A stretch of 64,000 nucleotides of DNA from contig DS990261.1 of assembly GCA_000155435.1 (NCBI GenBank), positions 983,987 to 1,047,986 of the forward strand, in the 5' to 3' direction. Position 1 is the stretch's first letter; every line of letters begins with the position of its first letter. The DNA comes from Clostridiales bacterium 1_7_47FAA (GTDB lineage: Bacteria > Bacillota > Clostridia > Lachnospirales > Lachnospiraceae). Made by a program: the position numbers and the translations under genes. The notes under the pieces were generated by a model that was not told the origin of the DNA, did not search any database, and worked only from the letters and a program-made list of their open reading frames with translations. Shown one piece after another: positions 61,733 through 64,000 of the stretch.

Positions 61733-62620
61733 TTAAAATGTTCCGGTTACCGAAGCAGGGATCGTGAAATCAACCGCCCCCATATAACCGGGAGCCACCT
61801 CATATTCTGCAAATGCTATCACAAGCTCGCCCCTGTCATTGAAATAGTAGCTCTCGTCTCCCGTCAGACCCTTGAAGTCATCCTCCGGCATCTCGGAATT
61901 GTAGAAATAAATGATATTGTCGTCAGCCGCCATCTGGTCGGTCATCTGCTGTTTGATGTTATTGCTGACAGCCTCCAGCATACCCGGCTTATCCTTAAGA
62001 AGTTCCTTGAGGGGGATTACACTGCCTGTGGATTTATCAATGGTAAATATCTTTACAAACTGGGTGCCGCTGGCCATGGTAAGGGTGGTGTCAATCCGGA
62101 TGCACAGGTAGCGGTCCGTGTCGGTGACCACCTTGTAGCTGGAATCCAGTCCATAATGCCCCTGTCCGTTATCCTTGGCAACCTCCTCCTCATACATGGC
62201 AATCAGCTCATTGGCATAATCCTCAATGGACTTGTTGGCAGGGACCTGAGTGTCCTGTCCATTGTCCAGGGTGACCTGGGGGACCTTTATGTCTGCCTGT
62301 AGGTTTCCGCGGCTGTCCTCAAAGGTGCGGAAGGTAACCACTTTGGCGATGGAACCGATGAGGGGAATCTGTTCCATTGCATTGGCAGTGGTGGGGTTTA
62401 AATTGGCAAGTAGTGTTATGGTCAGCATGGCTGCAACGGCTGCGCCGCCTGTCTTCTTAAAAGATTTCATGATAATCACGCCTTTCTGTTCTTTTTTTGC
62501 CTGGGCAATGCCTGCTTTCATGCGCTGCCTGGCTTCTTCCGGTACGGGGATGTGTTCATATTCCTGCTTTAACATATCAATCTGTTTCGATTCGTCCTGT
62601 TTTAAATGTTCCTGCTTCAT
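61733..62620 (-). CDS. rsiV: RsiV-type anti-sigma factor
   Basis: Membrane anti-sigma protein of about 295 residues. The N-terminal 50 residues are cytoplasmic (VPEEARQRMKAGIAQAKKEQKG), one helix follows (AAVAAMLTITLLANL), and the extracellular part has the DUF4163/DUF3298 domains known from RsiV, which binds lysozyme in Bacillus and Clostridioides. It would hold SigV inactive until lysozyme triggers its cleavage. Start at 62620 is preferred because AGGAG is then eight bases upstream; the ATG at 62626 is too close. Confidence 0.85.
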   Translation of the reverse strand: MKQEHLKQDESKQIDMLKQEYEHIPVPEEARQRMKAGIAQAKKEQKGVIIMKSFKKTGGAAVAAMLTITLLANLNPTTANAMEQIPLIGSIAKVVTFRTFEDSRGNLQADIKVPQVTLDNGQDTQVPANKSIEDYANELIAMYEEEVAKDNGQGHYGLDSSYKVVTDTDRYLCIRIDTTLTMASGTQFVKIFTIDKSTGSVIPLKELLKDKPGMLEAVSNNIKQQMTDQMAADDNIIYFYNSEMPEDDFKGLTGDESYYFNDRGELVIAFAEYEVAPGYMGAVDFTIPASVTGTF

Positions 62621-62635
62621 GGACATGGCTCCTTT

Positions 62636-63139
62636 CTAAGACTTATCCGGTATTTCCCTGTAATGTTCTGCCTCCAGGTTCAGTCTGAGTTTTTTTAAGG
62701 ACCTGTATAATCTGGCTTTTACTGTGTTTAAATTGTCGCCTACAATATCCGCAATATCCTCCAACTTTAAATCTTCAAAGTACCGCAGCAGGATTATGGT
62801 CCTGCTCTTGTCATCCAGCTGGTTTAATACAGTCCGCAGCTCCAGGTCCCGGTACTGGTCCTCCACCGGTATCTCCGGCAGTTCCTCTGTGGTTGTTTCC
62901 TTCTTTTTCCTGCGCAGCATATCCAGGGCGGTGTTGACTACAATCCTGTAAATCCATGTGGACAGGTAGTCTTTATTCCTGACCTTTCTGCAGTCCCTGA
63001 TTGCCCGGTAGGCGCTTTCCTGGACCACATCCAGGGCATCATCTTCATTGCGCATATAGCTATATGCAAGGCGGTAATAACGCTCATAGTTATCAGTGAG
63101 GATCTGTTCCGTCTCCGCCGTATTGTTCTGAAAGCCCAT
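62636..63139 (-). CDS. sigV: ECF sigma factor, SigV-like
   Basis: Sigma factor of 167 residues. Region 2 at about 18-85 (YYRLAYSYMRNEDDALDVVQESAYRAI; LSTWIYRIVVNTALDMLRR), region 4 at about 105-160 (LDDKSRTIILLRYFEDLKLEDIADI; NTVKARLYRSLKKLR). It lies 15 bases before its anti-sigma gene. Start at 63139 has AGGAGG nine bases upstream, better than the ATG at 63148. An ECF-type promoter upstream suggests it activates itself. Confidence 0.9.
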   Translation of the reverse strand: MGFQNNTAETEQILTDNYERYYRLAYSYMRNEDDALDVVQESAYRAIRDCRKVRNKDYLSTWIYRIVVNTALDMLRRKKKETTTEELPEIPVEDQYRDLELRTVLNQLDDKSRTIILLRYFEDLKLEDIADIVGDNLNTVKARLYRSLKKLRLNLEAEHYREIPDKS

Positions 63140-63175
63140 GCAATGCATCCTCCTTTCATTTGGTTCTGTCTGTTA

Positions 63176-63202
63176 GACGTTTGAGGATTCTGTAAAGTTG
63201 CA
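63176..63202 (-). promoter_or_regulatory. ECF-type promoter of sigV-rsiV
   Basis: On the minus strand TGCAAC (63202-63197), a 17-bp spacer and CGTC (63179-63176), close to the SigV/SigM-group consensus. It fits autoregulation. Confidence 0.6.
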
Positions 63203-63213
63203 TCCATTTAAAC

Positions 63214-63241
63214 ATTTTATCGTAAGAAATCAGAAATGCAA
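63214..63241 (-). promoter_or_regulatory. second, sigma-A-type promoter of sigV-rsiV
   Basis: On the minus strand TTGCAT (63241-63236), a 16-bp spacer and TAAAAT (63219-63214), giving a basal transcript. Confidence 0.45.
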
Positions 63242-63247
63242 CATTCA

Positions 63248-63276
63248 TTGTAATTTAATGTGAAAAATGCTATATT
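63248..63276 (+). promoter_or_regulatory. promoter of the repeat-rich gene
   Basis: TTGTAA (63248-63253), a 17-bp spacer and TATATT (63271-63276), divergent from sigV. Confidence 0.5.
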
Positions 63277-63309
63277 GTTAAAAGGAATCTTATGAAAGGT
63301 GTACGGTAG

Positions 63310-64000
63310 ATGAGGGAAGATTATACAAAGGATATGGATTTAAATAAGGAAATGGAAGATATCCGCCAGGTACCCCTGGAGCCGGGGAACAGGACTGCTT
63401 CGGGAAAGGAAAGACCCAGGGAAAGGCCGGTCGGCGCTTCTTATACAGGCGGGACGCCGGCGCGGCGCAGCAGCGCGGGCGGTATGGATGAAGGCCCGGG
63501 CGGCATGCCAGGACGGCGCAGCAGCACGGGCGGTATGGATGAAGGAATGGGCCGTGTGCCGGGACGGCGCAGCAGCGCGGGCAGTACGGATGAAGGTCAG
63601 GGCGGCGTGTCAGGACGGCGCAGCAGCGCGGGCAGTATGGATGAAGGTCTGGGCCGTGTGCCGCGCCAGCGCAGCAGTGTGAATGTCACGGATGGCAGCG
63701 GGGCACAGGCTGGAACCCAGGGACATGGACGTTCCAGGGCAAAAGGCGGCAGGGGAGCAGAGGAGGTCCGCTCCAGGCAGGGAAGACCGGCCCCGGCAGG
63801 GGAAGCGGGCAGGAGACGGGAACCAGGGCTGACGGAAACCAGGACGCCCAAATCCAGGAATCAGCGGACCGGACAGCCGCCGCTTGAATCCGCGCTGCGT
63901 GAAGTCACGCTCCACCCGGTTGACGGGCCAGGGGAATCCTACCCGCATCCGGCAGGAAAGGCAGCCCGGGGCAGCGGTGGCAGAAGGAAAGGTGTTCCTT
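63310..64000 (+). CDS. Gly/Arg/Ser-rich repeat protein (3' end outside window)
   Basis: The frame from ATG 63310 stays open to the window end, 230 codons. AAAGGTG lies eight bases upstream. The visible part is hydrophilic and basic with no membrane segment: a 48-residue lead-in, then about five 17-residue repeats (PGRRSSAGSTDEGQGGV type), then a Arg/Gly/Pro-rich stretch. It looks like the disordered cytoplasmic tail of a larger, perhaps membrane, protein. Function cannot be given. Confidence 0.7.
   Translation, partial: MREDYTKDMDLNKEMEDIRQVPLEPGNRTASGKERPRERPVGASYTGGTPARRSSAGGMDEGPGGMPGRRSSTGGMDEGMGRVPGRRSSAGSTDEGQGGVSGRRSSAGSMDEGLGRVPRQRSSVNVTDGSGAQAGTQGHGRSRAKGGRGAEEVRSRQGRPAPAGEAGRRREPGLTETRTPKSRNQRTGQPPLESALREVTLHPVDGPGESYPHPAGKAARGSGGRRKGVP
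63457..63711 (+). repeat. five in-frame 51-bp tandem repeats
   Basis: Units begin at 63457, 63508, 63559, 63610 and 63661, each holding a CGGCGCAGCAGC core (RRSS) and GATGAAGG (DEG). The last unit decays after its first half. Confidence 0.88.

Overview
The window looks like a chromosome segment of a Gram-positive anaerobe of the Lachnospiraceae, most like the Enterocloster (Clostridium bolteae / clostridioforme) group. The grounds are mid-range GC, strong AGGAGG ribosome sites with some TTG and GTG starts, clostridial lipoprotein signals, a tetrahydrofolate riboswitch before an ECF folT gene, an iscS-iscU-mnmA operon, a SigV/RsiV pair, and many TRAP, ABC, PTS, BCCT and GPH transporters. The genus is inference.

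Layout. 1-2.7 kb: 3' part of a multi-PAS diguanylate cyclase. 2.8-18.8 kb: a metabolic island. On the + strand it has an SDR dehydrogenase, an FAD oxidase with the HHH signature of alkylglycerone-phosphate synthase, an FGGY kinase, two EtfBA pairs around a frameshifted GlcD-type oxidase, and a GlpP-family antiterminator. On the - strand it has an arylsulfatase, a choline-sulfatase and a BCCT carrier, diverging from an MFS carrier. Three terminator-like leader hairpins precede its operons. 18.9-24.2 kb: a DctPQM TRAP system, an enolase-superfamily dehydratase and an FCD GntR regulator behind four copies of an ATTAGRYCTAAT palindrome. 24.3-29.9 kb: a PTS IIC protein, a PAP2 phosphatase and metallo-hydrolase pair, a TnpB-type element remnant, riboswitch-controlled folT, and a GltD-like flavoprotein. 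29.9-36.8 kb: a GntR/UTRA regulator diverging from an acetyltransferase, a GPH transporter, two tandem SAM hydrolases (adenosine-forming), adenosine deaminase and a beta-carbonic anhydrase. These read as a SAM to adenosine to inosine route. 36.8-40.8 kb: MATE exporter, HAD phosphatase and MOP flippase.

41.2-53.6 kb is a second carbohydrate island. It holds TRAP DctQM without DctP, a YesM/YesN two-component system, an ABC sugar importer, a heparinase II/III-type lyase and a GH88 unsaturated glucuronyl hydrolase, which together suggest uptake and breakdown of lyase-generated uronic oligosaccharides. 53.7-60.5 kb: a WG-repeat protein, iscS-iscU-mnmA-amidase and a secreted protein. 60.6 kb: tRNA-Ser(CGA). 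The end holds small ORFs, a sigma-factor fragment, the sigV-rsiV operon with an ECF-type promoter, and the start of a repeat-rich protein.

Two patterns cross these regions. Short in-frame tandem repeats, often with an 18-bp period but unrelated unit sequences, lie inside otherwise ordinary genes. Palindromic intergenic elements ending in GCGTGTTTGAA-type sequence occur at 35.0 and 48.2 kb. No CRISPR array, prophage or complete insertion sequence was seen.
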